DNA from: Gemmatimonadota bacterium | GTDB taxonomy: Bacteria; JAAXHH01 | NCBI GenBank assembly: GCA_026705925.1 | Contig: JAPOZT010000004.1 | Coordinates: 62,001-126,000 of the forward strand | Direction of reading: 5' to 3' | Length of the DNA: 64,000 nucleotides | Part shown: positions 25,996 through 34,841 of the stretch, piece by piece | Layout of the letters: each line of letters begins with the position of its first letter | How positions within the stretch are numbered: the stretch's first letter is position 1 | The notes under the pieces: generated by a model | Told to the model about the DNA's origin: nothing | Database searches by the model: none | The model's input: only the letters and a program-made list of their open reading frames with translations | Position numbers and translations under genes: made by a program

Positions 25996-28900
25996 TTTTC
26001 ACTCCCGGCCTGCTGTTTCGCTTCGGCGACGCGTTCCGCGAGGACCGGCTTCAAACGGTCCAGTTCATGGGTGAGCGCTTCCAGAACCTCTTCCGCGCCA
26101 TCCAGATCGCCTTCCCGGCCCATCTTTTCCAGGCGCTGGGCGGCATCGACGGTGGCCCCGGCCTGGAAAACCCCCGCGGAACCCTTCAACGTATGGGCAT
26201 GCCGTCTCAGGTCGGCGGCGTTCCCCCCATCGATCGCTTCGCGAATACCGGTCTCGAGCCCGGGGCACTCCGCCAGGAAGAGTCCGGCCAGTTCGGCGAT
26301 CACGGCCTCGTCCCCGCCAACCTGCGCAACGGCCTTTTCCCAATCGACCGGCGCGGAGTCCGATGACGGCGCGGAGGCCGGTGACGGCGCGGAGGCCGGT
26401 GACGGCGTGGATTCCGATAATGGGACGGAGTCCGGTGACGGTGCGGCCGTCTCCCGGTCCGCCGTTGAAGCGGACTCCCCGGATGATGTCTGCGCGCCTT
26501 CCACCGCCGCGTACAGCAATGGCGCCTGGATGGGCTTGGACAGGTAATCGTCCATCCCGGCCTCGATGCACCGCTCCCGGTCGCCGCTCATGGCGTGGGC
26601 CGTCATGGCTATGATGGGGATATGATCGCCGCCCGATTCCAGGCTGCGAATGGACCGCGTCGCCTCCAGTCCATCCATTTCAGGCATCTGCACGTCCATC
26701 AGGATCAGGTCGAACACACCGGACTTGAACCGTTCCACCGCTTCCCGGCCGTTATTCGCCACGGTAACCCCGTGACCCCTGGACTCCAGCATGAGGACCG
26801 CGACGCGCTGGTTCACGGCGCCATCCTCGGCCAGGAGGATGCGTCGGGACACAACCCCCTCGGACGAGCCTTCGGCGCTCTCTTCCAGTGCGGGAGCGCC
26901 CGTGCCGGCCACCGTATCCATGATAGCATTCAGCAGGTCGGACTGCTTGACCGGCTTGCTGACCGTACAGGCGATTCCGAACGACTTGCCGAACTCAAGG
27001 TCGTCCCGGTGTCCTGCGGAAACCAGCAGGATGACGTCAAGGTCCCGTCCTTCGGTGCACCGGTTGATCTCCCGGATGAGCCCGTATTCTTCCATTTCCT
27101 GCATGGTCTCGTCCAGCAGGACCAGCCGGATGGCTTCGCCGCCATCGCCGGTAAGGGCGGTGAGGGCTTCCACGCCCGTACCGGCTTCCGTAGTCCCCAT
27201 GGACCATTCGGCCAGCATGTCGACCAGGAACCCACGATTGGTGGGATGGTCGTCGACCACGAGTACCTGCAGGCCGGTCAGCGGTCCGGCGTCCACGGCC
27301 GGCTTAACCACCGCGTCGCGCTGTTTTCGCATTTCAACGGTAAAGTGGAAGGTGCTACCCCGGCCTTCTACGCTTTCGACCCAGATGCGGCCGTTCATCA
27401 TGGCGGTCAACTGCGCGCAGATGGCCAGTCCCAGGCCCGTACCGCCGTACTTGCGCGACATGGAACTGTCCGCCTGGCTGAAGACGTCGAAGATCAACTG
27501 CTGCTTGTCTTCCGGTATGCCGATGCCGGTGTCGGTCACCGCGCAGGCAAGCGTCACGGTTTCCTCCGATTCCGAGGCCTGGGACATGGAAAGGACCACG
27601 TCTCCTGCTTCCGTGAACTTGATGGCGTTTCCGACCAGGTTGATCACGATCTGGCTCAATCGTCCCGGGTCGCCCAACAGCTGGTCCGGCACGTCTGGAG
27701 CGACCCGGTACGCCAGCTCGAGGCCCTTTTCCGCAGCGGGGATCGACATGGCCTGCACGGTATTGGCGATGCGCTCCCGCAGGCCGAAGGGGATCGATTC
27801 GAGTTCCAGGCGGCCCGCCTCGATCTTCGAGAAGTCCAGGATATCGTTCAACAGGCCCTGGAGCGATTCCGTGGACTGATCGATGAGCCGCATGAACTCC
27901 CGCTGCCGGGAGGTGAGGTCGGTATGCAGCATGAGCTGGGTCATGCCGGTGATCCCGTTGATCGGCGTGCGGATTTCGTGGCTCATGTTGGCGAGGAACT
28001 CGCTCTTTGCCCGGCTGGCCTCCTCTGCCGACTCCTTGGCTTCCTGGAGTTCCCCCTGGAAAAGCACCATGTCGTGGGTCGTCTGCTCCAGCAGGGCGTT
28101 CTGCCGGTGCAGTTCGTGAGCCATCCGGGTGCGTTCCGCGTCGATCTGTCCGATCGAACGGGCGTTCCACCAGATCAGGATGTTGAAGGCGATCACGTTG
28201 CAGACCACGAAGATCGAATGACCGAACTCCACACCGTAGAACCCCGCCCTTTCCCCCTGGAACTGAAGCCAGCCCAGGATGATGGGAATGAGAAAGGCCG
28301 CGGGGAGCAAACGGCGGGCCATGAGGCCGCCGGCCGTGGCGCTGACCAGCGTGGCCGCAGGTTCGCGGCGGGGCCGCGCGCAGAAGATGCCGACGCACAG
28401 TACGCCGAAGCCCAGCGCGGTGTTCAGCGTTATGGGGATCACGCCGGAAACCCGGTACAGGACCATGGTGCTGTAGATCGCACCGGCCAGGGAAAGCAGG
28501 GCGATGATCCCGGCGTTCATGACGCAAGCGTGGGACAGCCAGTGCCGCGGACCCCGCAGGTCGAGCAACAGGAGCGCCAGACCCACGAGCATGAACGTAA
28601 AGGCAGTGTGCGGCGCCATGCGGCTGCCGCTCAGGGACTCGGCGAAAAGCCACTGGTCGATCCCCCGGCCGCTCAGGTCGAAGTCGAAGAGCTTGGCGGT
28701 GCCCAGCGCCATGAGCAGCGCCGCGCCGGCGAAACCCGCCCACCTGCGATAGGCCGAAGCGTTCCTCGGCAGCAAGGCGCATAATGTTACGCCGGCCAGC
28801 AGAAAGGCGGCGGCCGTGAGCGGGTTCATGGGAACCCGCCCGGGGTTGATCAGACCCCGCAGGACGGCGAGATCGAACAGCCAGCCGGCGAGCACGAGCA

Positions 28901-29072
28901 CCGAACAGGCGATGACGATCACGCTGCACAGGTACGCGGCTTTCTGCAGCAGCCGCACCCACGCCGCGTCGATCTCTGTCGAAGCCGCGTCGATCTCTGT
29001 CGAAGCCTTGTCGATCTCCGTCGAAGCCGCGTCGATCTCTGTGGAAGCCGCGTCGGTTTCCGTTGAAGCCAT
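25992..29072 (-). CDS. membrane hybrid histidine kinase with two receivers and HPt
   Basis: A 1026-aa phosphorelay kinase. Five 7-residue ASTEIDA-type repeats (2-36) precede about eight membrane helices (45-305) and a coiled coil (310-355). HisKA has H365 (NMSHEIRTP); the ATPase has [18 protein letters not shown] and [10 protein letters not shown]. Receiver 1 (600-720) has phospho-acceptor D654 and receiver 2 (742-860) D793. A Pro/Ser/Ala repeat linker (875-908) leads to an HPt domain with H960 in [10 protein letters not shown]. The terminal HPt implies transfer to a separate receiver protein. The gene 34 bp upstream encodes exactly that, the receiver-glutamate dehydrogenase fusion. No periplasmic ligand domain is visible. 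Confidence 0.94.
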   Translation of the reverse strand: MASTETDAASTEIDAASTEIDKASTEIDAASTEIDAAWVRLLQKAAYLCSVIVIACSVLVLAGWLFDLAVLRGLINPGRVPMNPLTAAAFLLAGVTLCALLPRNASAYRRWAGFAGAALLMALGTAKLFDFDLSGRGIDQWLFAESLSGSRMAPHTAFTFMLVGLALLLLDLRGPRHWLSHACVMNAGIIALLSLAGAIYSTMVLYRVSGVIPITLNTALGFGVLCVGIFCARPRREPAATLVSATAGGLMARRLLPAAFLIPIILGWLQFQGERAGFYGVEFGHSIFVVCNVIAFNILIWWNARSIGQIDAERTRMAHELHRQNALLEQTTHDMVLFQGELQEAKESAEEASRAKSEFLANMSHEIRTPINGITGMTQLMLHTDLTSRQREFMRLIDQSTESLQGLLNDILDFSKIEAGRLELESIPFGLRERIANTVQAMSIPAAEKGLELAYRVAPDVPDQLLGDPGRLSQIVINLVGNAIKFTEAGDVVLSMSQASESEETVTLACAVTDTGIGIPEDKQQLIFDVFSQADSSMSRKYGGTGLGLAICAQLTAMMNGRIWVESVEGRGSTFHFTVEMRKQRDAVVKPAVDAGPLTGLQVLVVDDHPTNRGFLVDMLAEWSMGTTEAGTGVEALTALTGDGGEAIRLVLLDETMQEMEEYGLIREINRCTEGRDLDVILLVSAGHRDDLEFGKSFGIACTVSKPVKQSDLLNAIMDTVAGTGAPALEESAEGSSEGVVSRRILLAEDGAVNQRVAVLMLESRGHGVTVANNGREAVERFKSGVFDLILMDVQMPEMDGLEATRSIRSLESGGDHIPIIAMTAHAMSGDRERCIEAGMDDYLSKPIQAPLLYAAVEGAQTSSGESASTADRETAAPSPDSVPLSESTPSPASAPSPASAPSSDSAPVDWEKAVAQVGGDEAVIAELAGLFLAECPGLETGIREAIDGGNAADLRRHAHTLKGSAGVFQAGATVDAAQRLEKMGREGDLDGAEEVLEALTHELDRLKPVLAERVAEAKQQAGSEK
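28965..29070. repeat. 21-bp tandem repeats encoding ASTEIDA heptads
   Basis: Five in-frame copies of about 21 bp at the 5' end of the hybrid kinase gene, differing at a few positions (one copy has K for A). They encode a hydrophilic N-terminal tail before the first membrane helix. Confidence 0.9.
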
Positions 29073-29106
29073 GGCCTACCTCCCGGTCAACGCAGGCCGG
29101 CAGTCG

Positions 29107-30753
29107 TCAGGGGAAGATCCCCCGAAGCAGTTTCGCCTGGGTCACCCGGCTGATCCCCTCGATCAACGCCGCGGTACGCATGTCTATATGGTCTTCGGAC
29201 GCCCGGTGGACGGTCCTTTCGAAGGCGTCGATGAGGATGTTGTGCAGCCTGGTGTTGATCTCCTCGAGCGTCCACGTGTAGTTCTGGGTGTCCTGCACCC
29301 ACTCGAAGTACGAAACGGTCACGCCACCTGCGTTGCCCAGGACGTCCGGCAGGATGAATACGTCCTTTTCCCCGAGGATCTCGTCGGCATCGAGCGTGGT
29401 GGGTCCGTTGGCCCCTTCCGCCAGGAGCCTGCACTTCAATCGGTCCGCGTTGTCGCCGGTGATCTGGTTCTGCAACGCGGCCGGAGCGAGGATGTCGCAG
29501 GGCAGTTCCAGCAATTCCTGGTTCGTCACCTCGTCGGCCTCGGGATAGCCCGACAGGAAACGGTTTTTCTCGCAGTACTTGAAGACGTCCTCCAGCGACA
29601 GTCCATTGGCGTTGTAGATCCCGGTAGTGACGTCGCTTACCGCGACCACCCTGACTCGGTCCGCATCCAGGAATCGCGCCGTGTTGCTGCCCACGTTGCC
29701 GAAGCCCTGGACCACCGCCGTGGCGCCGTCCAGGGACATGCCCATGTGCTGCGCGGCCGCCTCGACCAGGTAGACCAGGCCGCGGCCGGTGGCTTCGCGG
29801 CGTCCCAGGGACCCGCCCAGCACGACCGGCTTGCCGGTGACGACGCCCGGCACCGTGTAGCCCGCCTGCTGGCTGTACGTGTCCATGATCCAGGCCATGA
29901 CCTGCTCGTCGGTGCCCATGTCGGGGGCCGGGATGTCCTTGTCCGGTCCGATGATGTCGATGATTTCCGACGTGAAGCGGCGGGTGAGACGCTGCAGCTC
30001 GCGGCGGGACAGGTCGGTCGGATCGATCCGGACGCCACCCTTGGCGCCGCCGAAGGGCAGGTTGATCAGCGCGCATTTCCAGGTCATCCACATGGCCAGG
30101 GCGGAGACCTCCCCCAGGTTCACGTCCTCGTGGTAGCGGATGCCGCCCTTGGTCGGACCCATGGTGAGCAGGTGCTGCACCCGGTATCCGAAGACGTTCT
30201 CCACGAGATGGTATTCGTCCCGGCGAAAGGGGAGCGTCACGATATGGGTCCGTTGGGGAAAGAGCAGCCGTTCCCGGATGTTCTCGTCCAGCCCCATGAT
30301 CTGCGCGGCCTTCAAAAACTGCTGCTGGGCCAGTTTGAACATGGCCGAATCCCACTCGCCACTGCGCGCGCGCACGCGTTCGATGGCATAGTGGATGGAC
30401 CGGGACAGCAGGGTCGTATTGGCCTGGGTCTTCACGATGTAGTCCTGCGCGCCCGCTTCCACGGCCGTGGCGGCCAGGGAAACGTCGTCGAGCCCGGTGA
30501 GTATGATGACCGGCAGTTCCGGTGCCGCCGCGCGCACGCTGTGGAGCGTGTCGAGATCGGCGCTGTCGGGCAGGACAAGGTCCAGCAGCACCACGTCGAA
30601 AGACGCCTCTCCGATCAGGTCCAGTCCTTCCCGGAGCGTCCCGGCGACGTGAAGCCGGGTCGTAAGCCGACTGGATTCCATGTAGTGACGAATCAGCTGC
30701 ACGTGCACGGGGTTGTCTTCGATCATAAGGACTTCGACGGTATTTTCCGGCAT
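29107..30753 (-). CDS. response-regulator receiver domain fused to Glu/Leu/Phe/Val dehydrogenase
   Basis: A continuous 548-aa frame with two complete domains. Residues 1-125 are a CheY-like receiver: acidic pair E12/D13, phospho-acceptor D58 in VVLLDLVLPDSAD, T86 in VIILTGLDD and K108 in DYIVKTQ. From about 133 it is a glutamate dehydrogenase-family enzyme. It shows K202 in GPTKGGIRYH, K226 in MTWKCALINLPFGGAKGG, K238, catalytic D278 in PAPDMGT, and Rossmann motif VVQGFGNVGSNTARFL (about 347-362), ending near the usual ~415-residue length. It should interconvert an amino acid such as glutamate and its 2-oxoacid with NAD(P). Phosphorylation presumably alters activity or oligomerisation (inference). 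It lies between hisA and the hybrid kinase. Confidence 0.93.
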   Translation of the reverse strand: MPENTVEVLMIEDNPVHVQLIRHYMESSRLTTRLHVAGTLREGLDLIGEASFDVVLLDLVLPDSADLDTLHSVRAAAPELPVIILTGLDDVSLAATAVEAGAQDYIVKTQANTTLLSRSIHYAIERVRARSGEWDSAMFKLAQQQFLKAAQIMGLDENIRERLLFPQRTHIVTLPFRRDEYHLVENVFGYRVQHLLTMGPTKGGIRYHEDVNLGEVSALAMWMTWKCALINLPFGGAKGGVRIDPTDLSRRELQRLTRRFTSEIIDIIGPDKDIPAPDMGTDEQVMAWIMDTYSQQAGYTVPGVVTGKPVVLGGSLGRREATGRGLVYLVEAAAQHMGMSLDGATAVVQGFGNVGSNTARFLDADRVRVVAVSDVTTGIYNANGLSLEDVFKYCEKNRFLSGYPEADEVTNQELLELPCDILAPAALQNQITGDNADRLKCRLLAEGANGPTTLDADEILGEKDVFILPDVLGNAGGVTVSYFEWVQDTQNYTWTLEEINTRLHNILIDAFERTVHRASEDHIDMRTAALIEGISRVTQAKLLRGIFP

Positions 30754-30755
30754 GT

Positions 30756-31526
30756 TTACTCTCCAGGGTCCTTGGCGCCATGATCCGGCGCGGTCGGGGC
30801 GGACTGGTATTTGCGCACGGCTTCCGAGAGGTCGATCGTTCCTTCGTACAGGGATTTCCCCAGAACTACCCCTTCCAGGCCGTCCGCGGCGGCCCCGGCA
30901 GCCCGTTCGAGGTCGTCCAGCGTGGCCACGCCCCCCGAGGCAATCACCCGCAGTCCGCTCTCACGGGCCAGGCGCGCCGTCGAACCGGTATTCAGTCCGT
31001 TCATCGTACCGTCCCGGTCGATGTCCGTGTAGACGATCCTGCGGATCCCGGCTTCCTTCATGGCCTCCGCCAGTTCGAGGGATGAAAAGGACCCGCCGGA
31101 CGTCCAGCCGTTTACCGCGACCCGTCCCGCCCGGGCGTCGATGCCGACGACGATGCGTTCCGACCCCCATTCCTCCACCGCCTGCCGCACCATGTCGGGT
31201 CGCTCCACGGCCGCCGTGCCCAGGATGACCCGGCGCACCCCGAGGTCCAGCCATGCCTCCACGGCCTCGGGCGTACGGATGCCTCCGCCCAGTTGCACCG
31301 GCATTTCGGCCTGTTCCATGATGGCGACGACACTCGTCCGGTTGCCTTCTTCGCCGGTGAACGCGCCGTCCAGGTCGACGACGTGCAGGTAGGTCGCGCC
31401 CTGCGATTTCCATCTCAACGCGACTTCCGTCGGGGAATCGCCGTACACCGTTTCCCGGTCGCGCCTGCCCTTGACGAGGCGGACGCATCGCCCCTGTCTG
31501 ATGTCGATGGCGGGGTAGAGTTGCAT
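30756..31526 (-). CDS. hisA: phosphoribosylformimino-AICAR ribotide isomerase
   Basis: A 256-aa half-barrel-duplicated TIM barrel that performs the Amadori rearrangement of ProFAR to PRFAR in histidine synthesis. MQLYPAIDIRQGRCVRLVKG gives the first catalytic Asp (D8). VDLDGAF, QLGGGIRT, the second Asp region VVGIDARAGRVAVNGW and TDIDRDGTMNG follow, with the phosphate loop ASGGV. The start at 31526 is chosen because it gives the conserved N-terminus and follows GAGGGTG at good spacing. An ATG at 31544 is also in frame. No other his gene is in the window. It leads, by 2 bp, into the receiver-GDH fusion. Confidence 0.92.
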   Translation of the reverse strand: MQLYPAIDIRQGRCVRLVKGRRDRETVYGDSPTEVALRWKSQGATYLHVVDLDGAFTGEEGNRTSVVAIMEQAEMPVQLGGGIRTPEAVEAWLDLGVRRVILGTAAVERPDMVRQAVEEWGSERIVVGIDARAGRVAVNGWTSGGSFSSLELAEAMKEAGIRRIVYTDIDRDGTMNGLNTGSTARLARESGLRVIASGGVATLDDLERAAGAAADGLEGVVLGKSLYEGTIDLSEAVRKYQSAPTAPDHGAKDPGE

Positions 31527-31631
31527 TGGTATCATCACCCTCATGAGCCCTGTCCGACGGCGCGCTTTCGGACCACGCGTCCTGTGCTAAAGATGGACCG
31601 AAAAGCGCCGGCCTGTCAACCGACAAATCCC

Positions 31632-31660
31632 TTGACTTGGATGATCCGGACCCATAGTTT
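31632..31660 (+). promoter_or_regulatory. possible promoter for the cca-nnr-nadC-birA genes
   Basis: TTGACT (31632-31637), a 17-bp spacer and a poor TAGTTT (31655-31660), in the divergent gap before cca. A minus-strand TTGACA (31614-31619) that could serve hisA lies 12 bp away but has no convincing -10. Confidence 0.35.
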
Positions 31661-31773
31661 TCGGTGGAATCCGGCTCGATGGCTACCGGGCGTCCCGGCC
31701 CATTCTTCGCCGGTTCCCCGTGCGATGGCCGACTTCCCCTCCGACCCACGACCCCACGCCTTTTGAATACCCG

Positions 31774-33231
31774 ATGTCAGCCCTTGTCGATCCTGTTCAG
31801 CCCCTCTTGAAGGTCCATAGGCGACTGGCCTCCGACCTGGCCGACCTGTGCCGGGAAGTGAATCACGAGGTCTATCTCGTGGGCGGTTCCGTGCGGGATG
31901 CCATCCTGGACCGCACGGTACGGGACCTTGACCTCACGCTCGCGGCGGACGGACTGGCGCTGGGACGGAAACTGGCGGACCGCCTCCGGTGTCCCTTCGT
32001 GCCCCTCGACGATACGGACCGAACCGGGCGCGTCGTGTTGCGGCGCCGGTTCACGATCGATATCTCGTCCTTCAAAGGCGATTCCCTGGAGGCGGATCTA
32101 CGCAAGCGGGATTTCACCATAAACACAATGGCCGTGCGCCTGGCGGACCTGCTGGACGGCCGGCCGTCGATCATCGATCCCCTGGGCGGCGCGGCCGACC
32201 TCGCGGCAAGGCGGCTCAAGGCCGTATCCGAGGCTTCCTTTCGCGACGACCCGCTGCGCGTATTGAGGGCGTTCCGGCTTGCTGGCCAGTTCGGCCTGGA
32301 CATCACACCGCGGACAAAGACGTGGATCGCGGCATGCGACGAAGACCTGCGGAGGGTATCGGGAGAACGCCTGCTTTACGAACTGTCCCTGATCATGGGT
32401 CGGCGCCGCACCTCGGACCAGGTGTCCGCCATGATCCGCTCCGGCGTGTTCGGATCGCTCTTTCCCGGGTGGATGGGATCGTCGTCGACTTCGGCGAAAA
32501 CATCGTCTACGAAATCGCCGTCGATATCACCCTCACTGCGCCTGGAGCGGACGGACCGGCTCATCGCGCGGGACGTATTCCTGGAGGATCAGGGGCTTTA
32601 CACCCATCTTACCGGTTACGAAGCTAAAATGGCAGGCGACCGGACCAGCCTGTGGATCCTCCGATTCGCCAGCCTCCTGCTGTGCGGCATCCGGGCTGGC
32701 GGTGCGGCCTGCGCAACGGCTGGCGGAACGGATGCCAGTGCGGACCCAACCCTCGACCGGGTCGAAGGCGTGGCCGACCGGTTGAGGCTGAGCAAGCGGG
32801 AAAGGCAGGCGCTCCACCAGTTGGTGTTCGGGGCGGTAAGGCTGCTCGAAGGGGCCGTTTCGCAGGAACCGGATGACGAGGCGCTCTGCCGGATTTTGCG
32901 CGGATCGAAAGACGATACTCCCGACGTGGCACTCCTCGCCCTGGCGCACGGACCGGACGAGGGAAGCGCGGCGGGCGGCACGACCGCGAAGGCCGCGCGC
33001 CGGCTTCTGTGGCTTTACGCCCGGCACCGGAGCCTTCGGGCAAAGGGCCTGATGCTGAACGGCGCGGACATCATGGACGACCTGGGCCTGGCCGAGGGAC
33101 CGAAGGTCGGCCGCCTGCTGGATAAGCTTGAAACAATCCAGACCATACATGATATTCGGACCAGGGAACAGGCCCGGAAGCTACTCTACGACGATGCCGC
33201 GGATGGCCTGACCGGCAAGAAAAGCGCATAG
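31774..33231 (+). CDS. CCA tRNA nucleotidyltransferase / poly(A) polymerase family protein
   Basis: A 485-aa class II nucleotidyltransferase. YLVGGSVRDAILDR (GGxxR motif), the metal-binding DLDLTL (D51, D53) and the KRDFTINTMAVRL block are the signature. RDDPLRVLRAFRLAGQFGLDI is the tRNA-head motif following it. The middle (about residues 240-262) is an unusual Ser/Thr-rich linker. It would add or repair the CCA end, and both tRNAs in this window lack an encoded CCA. The ATG at 31774 is preferred over the upstream ATG at 31720, since it starts just before the conserved domain. The nnr gene follows within 25 bp. Confidence 0.88.
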   Translation: MSALVDPVQPLLKVHRRLASDLADLCREVNHEVYLVGGSVRDAILDRTVRDLDLTLAADGLALGRKLADRLRCPFVPLDDTDRTGRVVLRRRFTIDISSFKGDSLEADLRKRDFTINTMAVRLADLLDGRPSIIDPLGGAADLAARRLKAVSEASFRDDPLRVLRAFRLAGQFGLDITPRTKTWIAACDEDLRRVSGERLLYELSLIMGRRRTSDQVSAMIRSGVFGSLFPGWMGSSSTSAKTSSTKSPSISPSLRLERTDRLIARDVFLEDQGLYTHLTGYEAKMAGDRTSLWILRFASLLLCGIRAGGAACATAGGTDASADPTLDRVEGVADRLRLSKRERQALHQLVFGAVRLLEGAVSQEPDDEALCRILRGSKDDTPDVALLALAHGPDEGSAAGGTTAKAARRLLWLYARHRSLRAKGLMLNGADIMDDLGLAEGPKVGRLLDKLETIQTIHDIRTREQARKLLYDDAADGLTGKKSA

Positions 33232-33256
33232 CGTGACCGGACTGCGAGTTTTGACC

Positions 33257-34822
33257 ATGAAACTCTGTACCACCCTTCAGATGCGGTCGATCGACCGTCG
33301 CACCATCGAAGACTACGGCCTGTCCGGCTATGAACTCATGGAAAGGGCGGGCTGCCGGGTGGCGGAAACCGCGAAGCAGCTGCTGGACGGCGTGGCCGGC
33401 AAGGCGGTCGCCGTGGCGTGCGGGAAGGGGAACAACGGGGGGGACGGATTCGTGGCCGCCCGGTATCTCCACCTGTGGGGTGCTTCGGTCACCTGCCACG
33501 TGCTCGCCGCCAGGCGGGCCCTGCCGGTCGTCGCAGCGAAACACCTGGAACGGCTCGAGGAAGCCGGCCTGATACCGGACTTCCGGCCCGACGGTCCGCT
33601 CGAACTGCCCGACCGGCCCCCGGCGCTGATCATCGACGCGCTTCTCGGCACCGGGTTGAAGGGCCCCCCGCGCGATCCGTACGGAGCTGCCATCGCGGTG
33701 ATCAACCACAGTCCTTCCCCCGTGCTCTCCGTCGATACCCCGTCGGGCCTGGCGCCCGGCTGCGGGTTTCCGCAGTCCCGCACCCTTGCGGAATGGACCT
33801 GCGTGCTTGCCGACCATACCCTCGCGATCGGACTGGTTAAGGTCGACCTGGCCACCTTCCCCGGCCGTTCCTGGTGCGGCGGTTTGGAAGTCGCGGACAT
33901 CGGCTTTCCCGATTCTGCCATAGAGGCGGAGGGGTTGTACCTTTTCATGCCCGAGCGAAGCGAGATGTCCGACCTGATCCCGGTTCACCGGCCCGGGGAC
34001 CACAAGGGAAGCCGCGGAAAGGTCGCTGTCCTCGCCGGCTCTGCGGGCATGGCGGGAGCGGCCACGATGGCTTCCCGCGCGGCCCTGCGCGGCGGCGCGG
34101 GCATGGTCATGCTCGGAGCGCCCGCGGGCCTGATGGATGCCCTGACGGCCAGGCACACGGAAGTGATGCTTCGCGGCCTGCCCAAAACGGCCGAAGGAAC
34201 GCTTTCGCTCGCCGCCGAACCCGACATCGATGCGCTACTCTCCTGGGCCGACGTGCTGGCCATCGGTCCGGGTCTCACGCGCCACGAGGAAACCTCCGAG
34301 TTGGTCCGCCGCGTCGTATCGAACAGCGAGCGGCCGGTCGTCATCGACGCCGACGGGGTGAACGCTTTCGCAGGCAAAGCGGACGGCCTGGGCGGCGCGG
34401 CACCGGAAATCATCATGACGCCCCACGTGTTCGAGTTGTCCAGGCTGACCGGCATGGCCGCCGACGACATCGAGGCGGACCGGGTCGCGGCCGCGAGACA
34501 AGCCGCCGGTTCCCTGCGGGTCACGCTCGTGCTCAAAGGCGCCGCCTCGCTGGTGGCTTCCCCCGATGGTCAGGTCTCGGTGAATCCCACCGGGAACCCG
34601 GGGATGGCCACCGCCGGATCGGGCGACGTGCTGACCGGCCTCATCGCGGCCCTGCTCGGTCAGGGACTCGGTGCGTGGGACGCGGCCCGCCTGGGGGTAT
34701 ACCTCCACGGCCTGGCCGGCGATCTCGGCGCGGAAGCCATGGGGCCGCACAGCCTGGTGGCCGGTGATCTCATCGACCATTTGCCCGGTGCGTTCCTGCG
34801 TACCGGCGAGGGGCGGATTTAA
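33257..34822 (+). CDS. nnr: bifunctional NAD(P)H-hydrate epimerase / dehydratase
   Basis: A 521-aa nicotinamide-repair enzyme. The N-terminal YjeF epimerase domain (1-210) has VACGKGNNGGDGFVAARYL and LIIDALLGTGLKGPP. The C-terminal ribokinase-like dehydratase (about 225-515) has HKGSRGKVAVLAGSAGMAGAA, the IGPGL loop, DADGVNAF and the nucleotide-site NPGMATAGSGDVLTG. It re-forms NAD(P)H from damaged hydrates using ADP or ATP. The GTG at 33233 is in frame, but the ATG at 33257 gives the standard N-terminus. The next gene, nadC, makes NAD, so the pair is functionally coherent. Confidence 0.95.
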   Translation: MKLCTTLQMRSIDRRTIEDYGLSGYELMERAGCRVAETAKQLLDGVAGKAVAVACGKGNNGGDGFVAARYLHLWGASVTCHVLAARRALPVVAAKHLERLEEAGLIPDFRPDGPLELPDRPPALIIDALLGTGLKGPPRDPYGAAIAVINHSPSPVLSVDTPSGLAPGCGFPQSRTLAEWTCVLADHTLAIGLVKVDLATFPGRSWCGGLEVADIGFPDSAIEAEGLYLFMPERSEMSDLIPVHRPGDHKGSRGKVAVLAGSAGMAGAATMASRAALRGGAGMVMLGAPAGLMDALTARHTEVMLRGLPKTAEGTLSLAAEPDIDALLSWADVLAIGPGLTRHEETSELVRRVVSNSERPVVIDADGVNAFAGKADGLGGAAPEIIMTPHVFELSRLTGMAADDIEADRVAAARQAAGSLRVTLVLKGAASLVASPDGQVSVNPTGNPGMATAGSGDVLTGLIAALLGQGLGAWDAARLGVYLHGLAGDLGAEAMGPHSLVAGDLIDHLPGAFLRTGEGRI

Positions 34823-34841
34823 CCCTGGAAAGCAGGATTCC

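Noticed and set aside
29107-30753. REC-GDH as two adjacent genes rather than a fusion
   Set aside because: The frame has no stop between the domains and no strong internal start with a ribosome binding site at the junction was evident, so fusion is the simpler reading.
26595-30783. Long plus-strand frames opposite the hybrid kinase and REC-GDH genes
   Set aside because: The minus-strand proteins have all catalytic motifs. The antisense frames have no recognisable domain and unlikely composition.
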